63,540 nucleotides of DNA from Bacteroidetes bacterium RIFCSPLOWO2_12_FULL_37_12. Lineage in GTDB: Bacteria; Bacteroidota; Bacteroidia; 2-12-FULL-37-12. Location of the stretch: positions 1 to 63,540 of the forward strand of contig MEPC01000037.1 of the NCBI GenBank assembly GCA_001769655.1, read 5' to 3'. Below, piece by piece: positions 8,644-16,690 of this stretch; positions within the stretch are counted from its first letter, which is position 1; every line of letters begins with the position of its first letter. The position numbers were made by a program, and so were the translations under genes. The notes under the pieces are model-generated. The model saw nothing but the letters and a program-made list of their open reading frames with translations. It did no database searches and was not told the origin of the DNA.

Positions 8644-9279
8644 TTACTTCAACGTATTCACATAATCCACTACCGCTTTTACATTTTCTTCCGGCATAAA
8701 TGAATAATTCGGCATAACCCCTTTGCCCTCAGAAATTAGTTTCATTTTTTCCGCATCTGATAATTTGCTTTCGCTTAATTTTTTTGCGCCATATACTCCC
8801 ATGTTTCCATCTTCACCATGGCACCGCTGGCAGGTTAACGTGTAGATTTTTTTCCCTTCTGCAATAGGGTCACTTACTTCGATGTCTTGTTGTATTTGTT
8901 TTTTCAGCATGCTTCTTGCCGAACGGAAAACAGGGCTTTTTGTTTCTGAAATTCCATACAGGTAAACAAATCCTATAAACGAAATAACTACAAGCAATGG
9001 CTTTTGTTTTTTAAATCCTATGATTGCTAATGGAAGCAGTATCATAAATAAAATTATCTTTACAATAAACCAACTTTCCTTCAATGCCGGGCTGAAAAAT
9101 AATGCTATGATTCCGCTTAGTAACATCAAAGAATCAATGACGGTATTGTAAGCCCTGTTTTTTGAAAGAAATGTTGCAAGTTTTTCTTTGTTCGAAAATA
9201 AAAGAATCAATTTATATAACATCAATAGGATGAAAATAAATGAAGTAAAAATATGCAGTTTGAGAAGTAGTGACATCAT
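8644..9279 (-). CDS. Membrane-anchored cytochrome c with SirB-like transmembrane part
   Basis: Residues 1-125 hold about four hydrophobic helices (LHIFTSFIFILLMLYKLILL; SLMLLSGIIALFF; IVKIILFMILLPLAIIGF; VVISFIGFVYLYG) with the spacing of the SirB family. Residues ~145-211 form a small class I cytochrome c: haem motif CQRCH, then the sixth ligand in GVMPNYSFMPEENVKAVVDY. Such proteins pass electrons at the periplasmic face of the inner membrane. Its final ~35 codons occur twice more downstream, at 7054-7158 and 6400-6482. It ends normally with YVNTLK. A gap of 47 bases separates it from the upstream gene on the same strand. Confidence 0.85.
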   Translation of the reverse strand: MMSLLLKLHIFTSFIFILLMLYKLILLFSNKEKLATFLSKNRAYNTVIDSLMLLSGIIALFFSPALKESWFIVKIILFMILLPLAIIGFKKQKPLLVVISFIGFVYLYGISETKSPVFRSARSMLKKQIQQDIEVSDPIAEGKKIYTLTCQRCHGEDGNMGVYGAKKLSESKLSDAEKMKLISEGKGVMPNYSFMPEENVKAVVDYVNTLK

Positions 9280-9326
9280 GGGATTAATTTGTTTAGTTTA
9301 TATTACGAAAGAAGTTGTTTCAAATA

Positions 9327-10823
9327 TTAAAAATCATTCAACCATCCTAAATAATTAAAATAGTCGGTATTATTCCTTTCCGCAGGATTATCCTTGTAAA
9401 TAATTCCAATTTCACGCCTCAAAGATAATAATTCTATTTTTAAGTTTTCTAGGGTAGAAGCGTTTATTTTAATAAATCCTTTTAACCGGTTGAGTATTAA
9501 TTTTTCAGTTTCAAAATATCGTTTGTGCTTTTTAAAAAACCGTTCAACGGAAGGAATCTTATAAGAAAGCACTTTTAAATCCGGTATGGAAAAAAATACG
9601 AGTAATTCGAGCATAAGGGTCTGACAATAAAGATCCATCACTTCACTTTTTTTGTATTCGTTCAAAATACGGTTTATCCAGACAAACGCATGGGAATATT
9701 TTTTTAATCGAAACAATGCGGCGGCGAAAAGGTAGAAGAATGGCACAAGGTCCCTGTTGCTGATTTTTCCCTGAAAATTTTCAAATCCTGTTGTACACCT
9801 GCTTATCATTCGTTCCATTTCTTCAAATTTATCCTGCTTATAATACAATAGCAATTCAAGGTAATTGGACCGGATAAAAAGCCGGATGTTCACATCTTCT
9901 GTAAATAATTTTTTCTTTCGTGTATCTGAATTTAATTGCTTCAATGAAAGGAGATATTTTTTTGATACATTAAATTTACTTAGTCGGATTGTCTTAAAAA
10001 TAATATTGTTTAATCCGGCAATGTAAATTCTGTGATTATCCAGAAGCTGGTAGGAATGGGCATGAAGATGGTCAACCAGCAATTTATCATAATTGAAACT
10101 TTCTTCCAATCTGCCTGAGAAAAGATGGTAACTGCTGAGTATGTAATACTGTATTGCTTTGATAAAAAATGGTTCGTTTTTCGAGCCGTTTACTTCCGGT
10201 TTATTAACAATATCCTGAAACTTTCTGAGAAGGATTTCTTTCCCAAGTGAGGAATTCGTATTGATAAAAACAATATCAATGGAGTCCTTTTTCAATTGAG
10301 CGTTTTTAGTAAGAATTTTTAATGCATTCAATTCTTCCTGAAAGGCAGTTCCTATAAACTTTCTGAGAAATGAGGGATCTTTGCGGGTGTGGGCAAGCCG
10401 GTTTTCCCATTCAATCAGATTTAATAATTTTAAATACTTTTCAAATTGTATTGCTGATTTTTTTGCATTTAACAGGGTTTTATAACTTTGAATATATAGC
10501 CCTTTATGAAATAAAATCTCAATCTCGTCTATGGCAGTATTTAACTTTCTTTCTACAGAATGTTCCTGATAAAATGAACTTAATGCTTTTAATATAAGAT
10601 GGTAAAGATAATTTTTGGCGACATGAAATTGTTTCAACTTAAATTCTTTTCTGAATTTTTCACGAAGTAATGATTCATCATATACTTTATTTTTATTTAT
10701 TTCATCAAATAGTAAAATACTCAGATTTTTACTTTTATGCGTTGAAGCAAAAACCTTGAAATATCTTTTTTCCGGCTTAGTTAATGAAAGTATTAGTTCT
10801 TTCAGGTAATTTGATTGTTTCAT
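9327..10823 (-). CDS. Uncharacterised helical repeat (TPR-like) protein
   Basis: A 498-residue protein without signal peptide or membrane segments, beginning MKQSNYLKELILSLTKPEKR. It is almost wholly helical, with repeated aromatic and leucine spacing (YLYHLILKALSSFYQ, FIKAIQYYILSSYHLFSGRL, PFFYLFAAALFRLKKYSHAF) suggesting TPR-like solenoid packing. Proteins of this shape are frequent and unnamed in Bacteroidota. No catalytic motif is visible. It lies just upstream of the cytochrome c gene on the same strand and may share its transcript. The function is unknown. Confidence 0.6.
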   Translation of the reverse strand: MKQSNYLKELILSLTKPEKRYFKVFASTHKSKNLSILLFDEINKNKVYDESLLREKFRKEFKLKQFHVAKNYLYHLILKALSSFYQEHSVERKLNTAIDEIEILFHKGLYIQSYKTLLNAKKSAIQFEKYLKLLNLIEWENRLAHTRKDPSFLRKFIGTAFQEELNALKILTKNAQLKKDSIDIVFINTNSSLGKEILLRKFQDIVNKPEVNGSKNEPFFIKAIQYYILSSYHLFSGRLEESFNYDKLLVDHLHAHSYQLLDNHRIYIAGLNNIIFKTIRLSKFNVSKKYLLSLKQLNSDTRKKKLFTEDVNIRLFIRSNYLELLLYYKQDKFEEMERMISRCTTGFENFQGKISNRDLVPFFYLFAAALFRLKKYSHAFVWINRILNEYKKSEVMDLYCQTLMLELLVFFSIPDLKVLSYKIPSVERFFKKHKRYFETEKLILNRLKGFIKINASTLENLKIELLSLRREIGIIYKDNPAERNNTDYFNYLGWLNDF

Positions 10824-10916
10824 AGAAAACTACACTATATAACAGAAATTGATAAATACATAATTAATATTAATTGTTGGGTATCAATAAATTATAATTT
10901 TATAACAAGAATTTTG

Positions 10917-11034
10917 GTACTATTCAAAGCTATGTGTTTTCCCTATGTAACTATGTGCCTATGTGGCAAAAGTGAAGTTAAAATTTTACCATATAGGCAC
11001 ATAGAAATTCACATAGAAATGACTGAATAGTAAT
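10917..11034. repeat. Intergenic hairpin element A
   Basis: In the 339-base gap 10824-11162. Inner arms 10951-10966 (ctatgtgcctatgtgg) and 10989-11004 (ccatataggcacatag) pair at 15 of 16 positions around a 22-base loop. The outer ends, 10917-10926 (gtactattca) and 11020-11034 (tgactgaatagtaat), are also inverted relative to each other. Nothing else is recognisable in the gap. Confidence 0.7.
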
Positions 11035-11162
11035 AGAATATTTTAAAACGAAAATTATGTTTAGAAACCTACAAAATTAATAATTTAATATTTAATAAAT
11101 GCATATCTATCGGTACTTTTATCCTGTAGAAAAAAACAAGATTTTCTAAATCTCAAAAAAAT

Positions 11163-11804
11163 ATGAAAAAACTATTTTTAGTATTGGTTGCTATCCAGAT
11201 AATTGCACCGGTATTATATTCGCAACAAAATGAAAAAAATCAATCGTTCAGGGTTTTTGAAAATAATCTTGAAAAGGATTACCGCTCCTACATGGATAAT
11301 TCCCTCAATCCGGCATTGGATAATAATTTGTTGTTAATGGGATTTGCAACAGGTAATGACGGAAATGAATATATGTACTGGACTATAAGTGGAAAAGTGC
11401 AATTGAACCATTTTGTCATTGAGAAATTTTATATGAATCATTGGGAGTACATTTCCGGGATTGAAGCCCAGGATAATTTCAATGAACCATCCGGCTACCA
11501 GGTTCCTGTTACACACACCCACGGTAAAAATCAATACCGGTTAAAAATGGTTGACAGTTCAGGAGGAATCAGTTATTCAAAAATTATGGAAGTTGTCTAT
11601 AATGAAAATTCTGAGGGTGCTGAAAAAACGCTGGTGATTTTAAATGATAATAGTGGAAATTTTGTAGCATTTAAGGCAAGAATAATCCGTGAGAAAGGTT
11701 ATCTTGTCGCTTTAAATAAACCGCAAAATGTAAGTTCAGGCATTTACCGTATTGTGGGTTCTACCGATGTTCAAATTGATGGAAGAGTGCTTGCTGTGAA
11801 GTAA
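11163..11804 (+). CDS. Secreted protein of unknown function
   Basis: An N-terminal signal peptide (MKKLFLVLVAIQIIAPVLYS, cut before QQNEK) leads to a 190-residue secreted protein. The middle part (ISGKVQLNHFVIEKFYMNHW ... HTHGKNQYRLKMVDSSGGIS) has the alternating pattern of a fibronectin-like beta sandwich. The last residues (SSGIYRIVGSTDVQIDGRVL AVK) recall the end of T9SS sorting domains, but the usual YPNP start is missing, so type IX export is uncertain. It has no obvious partner: the next gene, lpxK, begins 50 bases on. Confidence 0.55.
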   Translation: MKKLFLVLVAIQIIAPVLYSQQNEKNQSFRVFENNLEKDYRSYMDNSLNPALDNNLLLMGFATGNDGNEYMYWTISGKVQLNHFVIEKFYMNHWEYISGIEAQDNFNEPSGYQVPVTHTHGKNQYRLKMVDSSGGISYSKIMEVVYNENSEGAEKTLVILNDNSGNFVAFKARIIREKGYLVALNKPQNVSSGIYRIVGSTDVQIDGRVLAVK

Positions 11805-11853
11805 GGACTTGTAACTCTCCTCCATTCCACCGTAATTTGCCTGTTTTAAACCC

Positions 11854-12900
11854 ATGTTTCTTTTACGCCCCTTCTCACTGATCTGGTATTTAATTTCGAC
11901 TACCCGGAACACATTATATAATATAGGACTGCTTGATTCTGTTGCTTTTGATTTACCTATTATTTGTGTTGGAAATCTTTGCGCCGGGGGATCCGGGAAA
12001 ACAACTATCACTGAATATTTGACCCGTTTGCTTTTTAAAAACAATCAGGTTGGCGTATTAAGCAGGGGATACATGAGAAAAACAAGGGGATATGTTCTTG
12101 CCAATCATACCAGTACTGCCGAAGAGATTGGAGACGAACCATTGCAGATAAAAAAAAACTTTCCAACTATCACAGTAGCAGTATGTGAACAACGTGCTAT
12201 TGGTGTCCCAACTATGTTGTGTGATAATCCACAAATGAATTTAATCATCATGGATGATGGGTTTCAGCATAGAAGCGTAAAACCATTTATTAATATTTTA
12301 CTTACGGAATATCATCGCCCTTTTTATAATGATTATTTATTGCCTTATGGCAGATTAAGAGAATCGCGCAACGGAGTAAGGCGGGCGGATGCTGTCATCA
12401 TCACCAAATGCCCCGAACATGCAGATTTTGATAAGATAAAATTTAAGGTCTGGGAATACGCTGATGAAAGTATCCCCATATTTTTTTCAAGGGAGGTTTA
12501 CAAATCACCGGTTAATTTTTTTGGAAATCATGTAATCATTTTTCCCGGGACAACCGGAGTGACACTCAGTGGCATTGCCCATCCTGAACATTTTGAAAAA
12601 CATTGTTCTTCCCTTGTTTCCATACAAAAAAATTTCAGATTTCCGGATCATTATCAATTTAAAGAGAGTGACCTGAAAAAAATGAACCGCGAATTCGATG
12701 AAATGAAAGAAAAAGGGAAAATTATATTTACTACCAGAAAGGACTTTATGCGGCTTCAACATCCCGGCATAATAAATCAGGTTGCCTCCTTGCCCCTTGC
12801 CATCATACCTGTGGAAGCGGAATTTATTCAGGAACCGGATTCACCAATTAATTTCGATAATTTTATCTTTAATAAACTCCGGCAATGGAAAAATGAATGA
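11854..12900 (+). CDS. lpxK: Tetraacyldisaccharide 4'-kinase
   Basis: LpxK phosphorylates the 4' position of the tetraacyl disaccharide to make lipid IVA, at the inner face of the inner membrane. The 348-residue length fits. An N-terminal membrane-associated helix (LLRPFSLIWYLISTTRNTLY) is followed by a Walker A loop (GNLCAGGSGKTT, ~residues 42-53), then LSRGYMRKTRGY, GDEPLQI, and the conserved IIMDDGFQHRSVKPFINILL and LLPYGRLRESRNGVRRADAV. The 3' end overlaps the following glycosyltransferase by ATGA, so the two are translated together, consistent with envelope glycolipid synthesis. Confidence 0.95.
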   Translation: MFLLRPFSLIWYLISTTRNTLYNIGLLDSVAFDLPIICVGNLCAGGSGKTTITEYLTRLLFKNNQVGVLSRGYMRKTRGYVLANHTSTAEEIGDEPLQIKKNFPTITVAVCEQRAIGVPTMLCDNPQMNLIIMDDGFQHRSVKPFINILLTEYHRPFYNDYLLPYGRLRESRNGVRRADAVIITKCPEHADFDKIKFKVWEYADESIPIFFSREVYKSPVNFFGNHVIIFPGTTGVTLSGIAHPEHFEKHCSSLVSIQKNFRFPDHYQFKESDLKKMNREFDEMKEKGKIIFTTRKDFMRLQHPGIINQVASLPLAIIPVEAEFIQEPDSPINFDNFIFNKLRQWKNE

Positions 12901-14081
12901 GCCATACCTGTTTACATATTATAGCTTTTTCTATCCCCTATCCGCCGGACTATGGCGGGGTCATTGATGTATTTTACAAAATAAAATCATTGAATAATGT
13001 TGGTATAAAAGTTATTTTACATGCTTTTGAATATGGCGGTAGAAAAAGATCTGAGGAACTGGAAAAAATCTGCAAAAAAGTTTATTACTATCCAAGAAGT
13101 TCTTTTCTTGAGGCATATTTTTCAAAAATTCCTTACATAGTCCAAAGTAGAAAATCTCATCAGCTACTTATCAATCTGCAAAATGATAATTTTCCTGTTT
13201 TATTTGAAGGGATACATACCACCGCGTTTATTGAATCCTCCGAATTAAAACAGCGGCTCAAAATAGTCAGGATGCACAATCTGGAAGACGAATATTATTC
13301 CCATCTTGGCAACAGGGAAAAAAACATTTTTAAAAAATATTATTATACATCAGAGGCAATTAAATTAAAATTCTACCAGCAGAAACTTTCTTTTGCTGAC
13401 TACATTCTTTGTCTAAGTGAAAATGATAAGGAAAAATTAATAAAAACCGTTCATGGTTTGACTAACGAAAAAATTTTAGTGTCACCGGTTTTTCATCCTT
13501 TCTCGGACGTTGTCAGCAAAGAGGGGAGGGGAGAGTATGTTCTTTTTCATGGTGACCTGAGTGTGAATGAAAATCAGACAGCAGTTTATTTTTTGCTTAA
13601 CGAGGTCTTTAATGATTTGAAAGTTCCATTGACCATAGCCGGGAAGAAACCTTCACGAAAATTAGTTTCGTTTGTTGAGAATAAAATAAAGGAAGGAAAA
13701 AATGAAGGTCTCAAACTCATTTCAAATCCTGATGAAGTTCAAATGAGTTCCTTAATCGAATATGCTCATATAAATATTCTACCGGCATTTCAGGAAACCG
13801 GTATTAAACTGAAGCTGATATACAGTTTATTTTCCGGAAGATTTTGCATAGTAAATCCACAAATGCTTTATGGAACCAACCTGGATGATTTATGTGTTAT
13901 CTTTCATTCTCCAAAGGAATTAAAAGAATTAATTCTCAATATTGTGCAAATAGATTTTACAAAAGAAATGATAAGCAGAAGGAGGGAGGTACTGAATAAA
14001 AAATATAATAATTTAGAGAATGTTAAAATGATTTTATCGTCTATATTTAAGAGCGGGATTTCTGCTAGTGTGAAAAACTGA
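12897..14081 (+). CDS. Glycosyltransferase family 4-like protein
   Basis: A 394-residue cytoplasmic protein that starts with the donor-domain-facing motif SIPYPPDYGGVIDVFYKIKS, typical of GT4-like enzymes. A second Rossmann half begins near VLFHGDLSVNENQTAVYFLL. The usual E-x7-E nucleotide-sugar motif is weak (HINILPAFQETGIKLKLIYS), so the donor cannot be named. It is coupled to lpxK by a 4-base overlap, suggesting a sugar transfer in LPS or glycolipid assembly. Its last 48 bases overlap the converging toxin gene 14034-14339. Confidence 0.8.
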   Translation: MSHTCLHIIAFSIPYPPDYGGVIDVFYKIKSLNNVGIKVILHAFEYGGRKRSEELEKICKKVYYYPRSSFLEAYFSKIPYIVQSRKSHQLLINLQNDNFPVLFEGIHTTAFIESSELKQRLKIVRMHNLEDEYYSHLGNREKNIFKKYYYTSEAIKLKFYQQKLSFADYILCLSENDKEKLIKTVHGLTNEKILVSPVFHPFSDVVSKEGRGEYVLFHGDLSVNENQTAVYFLLNEVFNDLKVPLTIAGKKPSRKLVSFVENKIKEGKNEGLKLISNPDEVQMSSLIEYAHINILPAFQETGIKLKLIYSLFSGRFCIVNPQMLYGTNLDDLCVIFHSPKELKELILNIVQIDFTKEMISRRREVLNKKYNNLENVKMILSSIFKSGISASVKN

Positions 14082-14339
14082 ATAGATGGTTATACTCTTC
14101 TTTCTTTTATAAATTTTATAAACAATGACATAAGGAAAAACATCTATCACTGCCTCACGAAACATTTGTTTTTTTATAGGATATAAATACGGATTGGTTT
14201 CTATGATATTCAATTTTTTTTCTATTTCCCGTATAAATTGAATGCCTAACCCTGTACGGTTATCTTCATACCATGAAACTGAATCAAGATACTCAATTTC
14301 TGCTAAAGGATGGAAAATAATCCGGTAATTGTCTGTCAT
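14034..14339 (-). CDS. RelE/ParE-family toxin
   Basis: A 101-residue basic protein: RIIFHPLAEIEYLDSVSWYE, GLGIQFIREIEKKLNIIE and ending SVFHTSRNPALKYRR. This is the ParE/RelE type II toxin fold, whose members inhibit gyrase or cleave mRNA on ribosomes. The antitoxin lies immediately upstream, ending 5 bases before this start. The 3' end overlaps the converging glycosyltransferase by 48 bases. It looks intact, unlike the toxin at 6575-6829. Confidence 0.85.
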   Translation of the reverse strand: MTDNYRIIFHPLAEIEYLDSVSWYEDNRTGLGIQFIREIEKKLNIIETNPYLYPIKKQMFREAVIDVFPYVIVYKIYKRKKSITIYSVFHTSRNPALKYRR

Positions 14340-14344
14340 GTTAA

Positions 14345-14581
14345 TTATTTTTTTAACAATGACAATGCTCTGTCTGTTACTTCTTTTCGGTTTTTACCTT
14401 GTACTTTTCCAGATTCAATTTCGTTGTCTCTTCTTAACATTTCTTTTGTAAATGTCTTGTCCCAAAAATCCTGTTTTTCTTTTATTTCATCTTCAACAAT
14501 GGTGAAAATTGCTTTTACTTTTTTCTCTTCGGCAAAACGGATGTATTCGTACAATTGATGTCGGATTTGAGCAGTACTCAT
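14345..14581 (-). CDS. Antitoxin partner of the RelE/ParE toxin
   Basis: A 78-residue protein (MSTAQIRHQLYEYIRFAEEK ... VTDRALSLLKK) of the addiction-module-component type: helical, acidic in the middle, with KKVKAIFTIVEDEIKEKQDF. It precedes the toxin gene by 5 bases on the same strand. A TATATTTG box on the minus strand at 14610-14603 lies about 22 bases upstream of its ATG and is the likely promoter. Antitoxin genes of this layout usually repress their own operon; no operator was identified here. Confidence 0.8.
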   Translation of the reverse strand: MSTAQIRHQLYEYIRFAEEKKVKAIFTIVEDEIKEKQDFWDKTFTKEMLRRDNEIESGKVQGKNRKEVTDRALSLLKK

Positions 14582-14602
14582 GAATTAGTTTTTGTTTTTT
14601 TA

Positions 14603-14610
14603 CAAATATA
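14603..14610 (-). promoter_or_regulatory. Promoter -7 box for the antitoxin-toxin pair
   Basis: The minus strand reads TATATTTG, matching the Bacteroidota TAnnTTTG box, about 22 bases before the antitoxin ATG at 14581. No clear TTTG at -33 is seen, so only the -7 element is supported. Confidence 0.45.
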
Positions 14611-14666
14611 CTGTTTTAATTATATTTACTGTAAGTTCTTTCATTCCTCTACTACTTCACCATTTC

Positions 14667-15350
14667 CTACCTCCCCTCCACCAACCGCCCCCCCTCACAT
14701 CTGACCACCCTTGCCGGATAATCAGTAATCAAACTGTAATCATGTGTTGCCATTAATAATGCAGTTCCCATCCGGTTAATGTCAAATAATAGTTTCATAA
14801 TTTCACGACTTACTTCTGGGTCAAGATTGCCTGTTGGTTCGTCCGCAAGAATAATTTTTGGCTCGTTGATTAATGCACGGGCTATCACAACACGCTGTTG
14901 CTCGCCCCCCGATAATTGATGAGGCATTTTATCTTCTTTGCCGGCTAATCCCACCCTATTCATCACTTCCATAAGACGGTTTTTAATTTTGCTTTTATCA
15001 TTCCATCCTGTGGCACGCATCACAAAAATCAGGTTGTCTGAAACCGTTCTGTCGGTCAGGAGTTGAAAATCCTGAAATACAATTCCCAACTGTCGTCGCA
15101 ACAACGAAATTTTTTTCCGTTTTAAATTATTCAAATCAAAACCAACTACTTGTCCAATGCCGGATTGAAGTGGTAAATCTGCGTAAATGGTTTTTAACAG
15201 AGAACTTTTGCCGCTCCCTGTTTTTCCAACCAGATAAACAAATTCACTTTTTTCTATTCTCAGATTAACGTCAGATAATACAGGAATGGTGTCCTGAAAA
15301 ATTGTGACATTTACAAATTGGATGACCGGCTCTGAAGAGATTCCTTGCAT
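14667..15350 (-). CDS. ftsE: Cell-division ATP-binding protein FtsE
   Basis: A 227-residue ABC ATPase with Walker A GKTGSGKSSLLKTIY (~residues 42-56), Q-loop VFQDFQLL, signature LSGGEQQRVVIARAL and Walker B KIILADEPTGNLDP, ending in the H-loop MATHDYSL. The sequence and short length fit FtsE, which pairs with FtsX at the division site to drive peptidoglycan hydrolases. FtsX is not in this window. A small conserved gene (15382-15585) lies 31 bases upstream on the same strand and likely shares its promoter. Confidence 0.9.
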   Translation of the reverse strand: MQGISSEPVIQFVNVTIFQDTIPVLSDVNLRIEKSEFVYLVGKTGSGKSSLLKTIYADLPLQSGIGQVVGFDLNNLKRKKISLLRRQLGIVFQDFQLLTDRTVSDNLIFVMRATGWNDKSKIKNRLMEVMNRVGLAGKEDKMPHQLSGGEQQRVVIARALINEPKIILADEPTGNLDPEVSREIMKLLFDINRMGTALLMATHDYSLITDYPARVVRCEGGRLVEGR

Positions 15351-15381
15351 GGGGGTTATTTAGTTTAAAGTTATAGAGTTT

Positions 15382-15585
15382 TTAGTTATCCAATCGTTTC
15401 AACATTCCAAAAGGCATATTTTTGATAAGTTCCTCTAACCATTTTTCTTTGCCTTGCATGCCATATTGCTCCAAACTTTTTAGTGGTCTGTCGGCTCTGA
15501 AATAAGCAAGCAAAACAAAATCGTTGTCGCGGATTTGTACATAATCGGGGATTTTTGCTTTACCTTTGATTTTGATGATATACAT
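15382..15585 (-). CDS. Small conserved Bacteroidota protein of unknown function
   Basis: The ATG at 15585 (MYIIKIKGKAKIPDYVQIRD) is chosen over one at 15603, because a promoter box (minus strand 15608-15601) would fall on the latter. The 67-residue protein is charged and ends KNMPFGMLKRLDN; it has no signal peptide or membrane segment. It is followed by ftsE after 31 bases. Short proteins like this beside ftsE seem conserved in the phylum, but I do not know a function. Confidence 0.65.
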   Translation of the reverse strand: MYIIKIKGKAKIPDYVQIRDNDFVLLAYFRADRPLKSLEQYGMQGKEKWLEELIKNMPFGMLKRLDN

Positions 15586-15600
15586 GGGGAGGTTTATTCG

Positions 15601-15608
15601 CAAAGATA
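15601..15608 (-). promoter_or_regulatory. Promoter -7 box for the small gene and ftsE
   Basis: The minus strand reads TATCTTTG, a perfect TAnnTTTG box, about 15 bases before the ATG at 15585. It implies a very short leader and supports that start over the one at 15603. Confidence 0.6.
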
Positions 15609-15679
15609 CAAGATATTTGTAAGATAATTTTAAATCTGTTAAATTTGAAATTATTAAAAAATAAAAGATTAAAATAATT

Positions 15680-15841
15680 GTAACTACTAAGAATAAAAAA
15701 AGTTTTCACGCAAAGTCGCAAAGAACGCAAAGAAAAAAAACATAAATGATTTTTTTTCTCTGCGAACTTAATTCTTTGCGCACTTAGCGCCTTTGCGTGA
15801 CATAATATTTGCGAGAAATAATACCCAACTGAGTAGTTATA
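15680..15841. repeat. Intergenic hairpin element B (GCAAAG type)
   Basis: Arms of repeated GCAAAG words (cacgcaaagtcgcaaag from 15707; ctttgcgtgac ending 15801) form a long imperfect hairpin. The outer ends, gtaactactaagaa at 15680 and aactgagtagttat ending 15840, are inverted copies at about 11 of 14 positions. Similar GCAAAG hairpins occur at 30046-30142 and 32634-32729. Confidence 0.75.
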
Positions 15842-15880
15842 AATAATTTTTCCTTTCGTCTGAAAATTCAACACAAATAA

Positions 15881-16552
15881 ATGTCTGAAATAAAACCCAA
15901 TCTTGAACCAGGGTGGTATTCTGCTCTGAAAGAAGAATTCCAAAAAAAATATTTTTTAATGCTGAAAGAATTTTTAATTGAGGAAAAAAAGAAATATGCA
16001 ATTTTTCCGCCGGGCGCATTGATTTTTAATGCCTTTAATACAACTCCGTTTAATGAAGTTAAAGTAGTCATCATAGGTCAGGACCCGTATCATGGGAAAG
16101 GTCAGGCACACGGGTTAAGTTTTTCTGTTCCTGATTCGGTTGCGCTCCCCCCATCGTTAAAAAATATTTTTGCAGAACTTAATAGTGACACAGGGACTTC
16201 CGTTCCTCAAAGTGGAAATCTTTCACATTGGGCTAAACAAGGTGTTTTGCTGTTGAATGCTGTGTTAACAGTCAGAGAAAATCAAGCGGCTTCGCATCAG
16301 GGAAAAGGGTGGGAAAATTTTACGGATGCAGTGGTTAGCAAGCTAAATGATGAAAAAGAAAAAATTGTATTTATATTGTGGGGCAGATATGCTCAGGAAA
16401 AAGGGTCATTGATTAATCGTAGCAGACATTTAGTGCTTACAGCGGCACATCCTTCTCCATTTTCGGCTTATCATGGCTTTTTTGGATGCAGGCATTTTTC
16501 AAAAACAAATGAGTATTTGAAGGGAAACGGGGTGGAAGAGATTATTTGGTGA
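15881..16552 (+). CDS. ung: Uracil-DNA glycosylase, family 1
   Basis: Ung removes uracil from DNA in base-excision repair. The 223 residues carry the catalytic water-activating loop GQDPYHGKGQAHGLSFS (Asp near residue 68), the PPSLKNIF segment, LLLNAVLTVRENQAASHQGK, and the minor-groove loop HPSPFSAYHGFFGCRHFSKT with its His. All family-1 motifs are present and the length is normal. It starts with ATG at 15881, close after hairpin element B. Confidence 0.97.
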   Translation: MSEIKPNLEPGWYSALKEEFQKKYFLMLKEFLIEEKKKYAIFPPGALIFNAFNTTPFNEVKVVIIGQDPYHGKGQAHGLSFSVPDSVALPPSLKNIFAELNSDTGTSVPQSGNLSHWAKQGVLLLNAVLTVRENQAASHQGKGWENFTDAVVSKLNDEKEKIVFILWGRYAQEKGSLINRSRHLVLTAAHPSPFSAYHGFFGCRHFSKTNEYLKGNGVEEIIW

Positions 16553-16579
16553 ATAAAATACGTAACAAATATATATTTG
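16545..16579 (+). promoter_or_regulatory. Putative promoter upstream of the ABC-2 exporter genes
   Basis: TTTG (16545-16548) lies 23 bases before TATATTTG (16572-16579), in the Bacteroidota -33/-7 pattern at the long end of the usual spacing. The TTTG overlaps the end of ung. The leader would be about 100 bases and include a CCCCTCTCCA hairpin. Confidence 0.45.
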
Positions 16580-16592
16580 CACTTTTCAAAAA

Positions 16593-16630
16593 GACCTCAC
16601 CCCAGCCCCTCTCCAAAATGGAGAGGGGTT
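16593..16630. repeat. Dispersed CCTCACCCCAGCCCCTCTCC hairpin repeat, copy 1
   Basis: The sequence starts gacctcaccccagcccctct and continues ccaaaatggagaggggtt. CCCCTCTCCA and TGGAGAGGGG pair perfectly over a short A loop. Copies 2 and 3 are at 18438-18480 and 62921-62971. A downstream T-run is absent, so it is not an obvious terminator. Confidence 0.8.
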
Positions 16631-16690
16631 AAAAATATGAAACCCTAACCCCAGAGTTTATCCAAAAAACATCCATTTATCCACAACCGT

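Noticed and set aside
10815-11030. A 71-codon plus-strand frame before the secreted protein gene
   Set aside because: It covers hairpin element A and has Cys/Tyr-rich random composition; no signal peptide or domain.
15560-16074. Several minus-strand frames over the ung 5' end and hairpin B
   Set aside because: They are antisense to ung or translate the GCAAAG repeat; no motifs.
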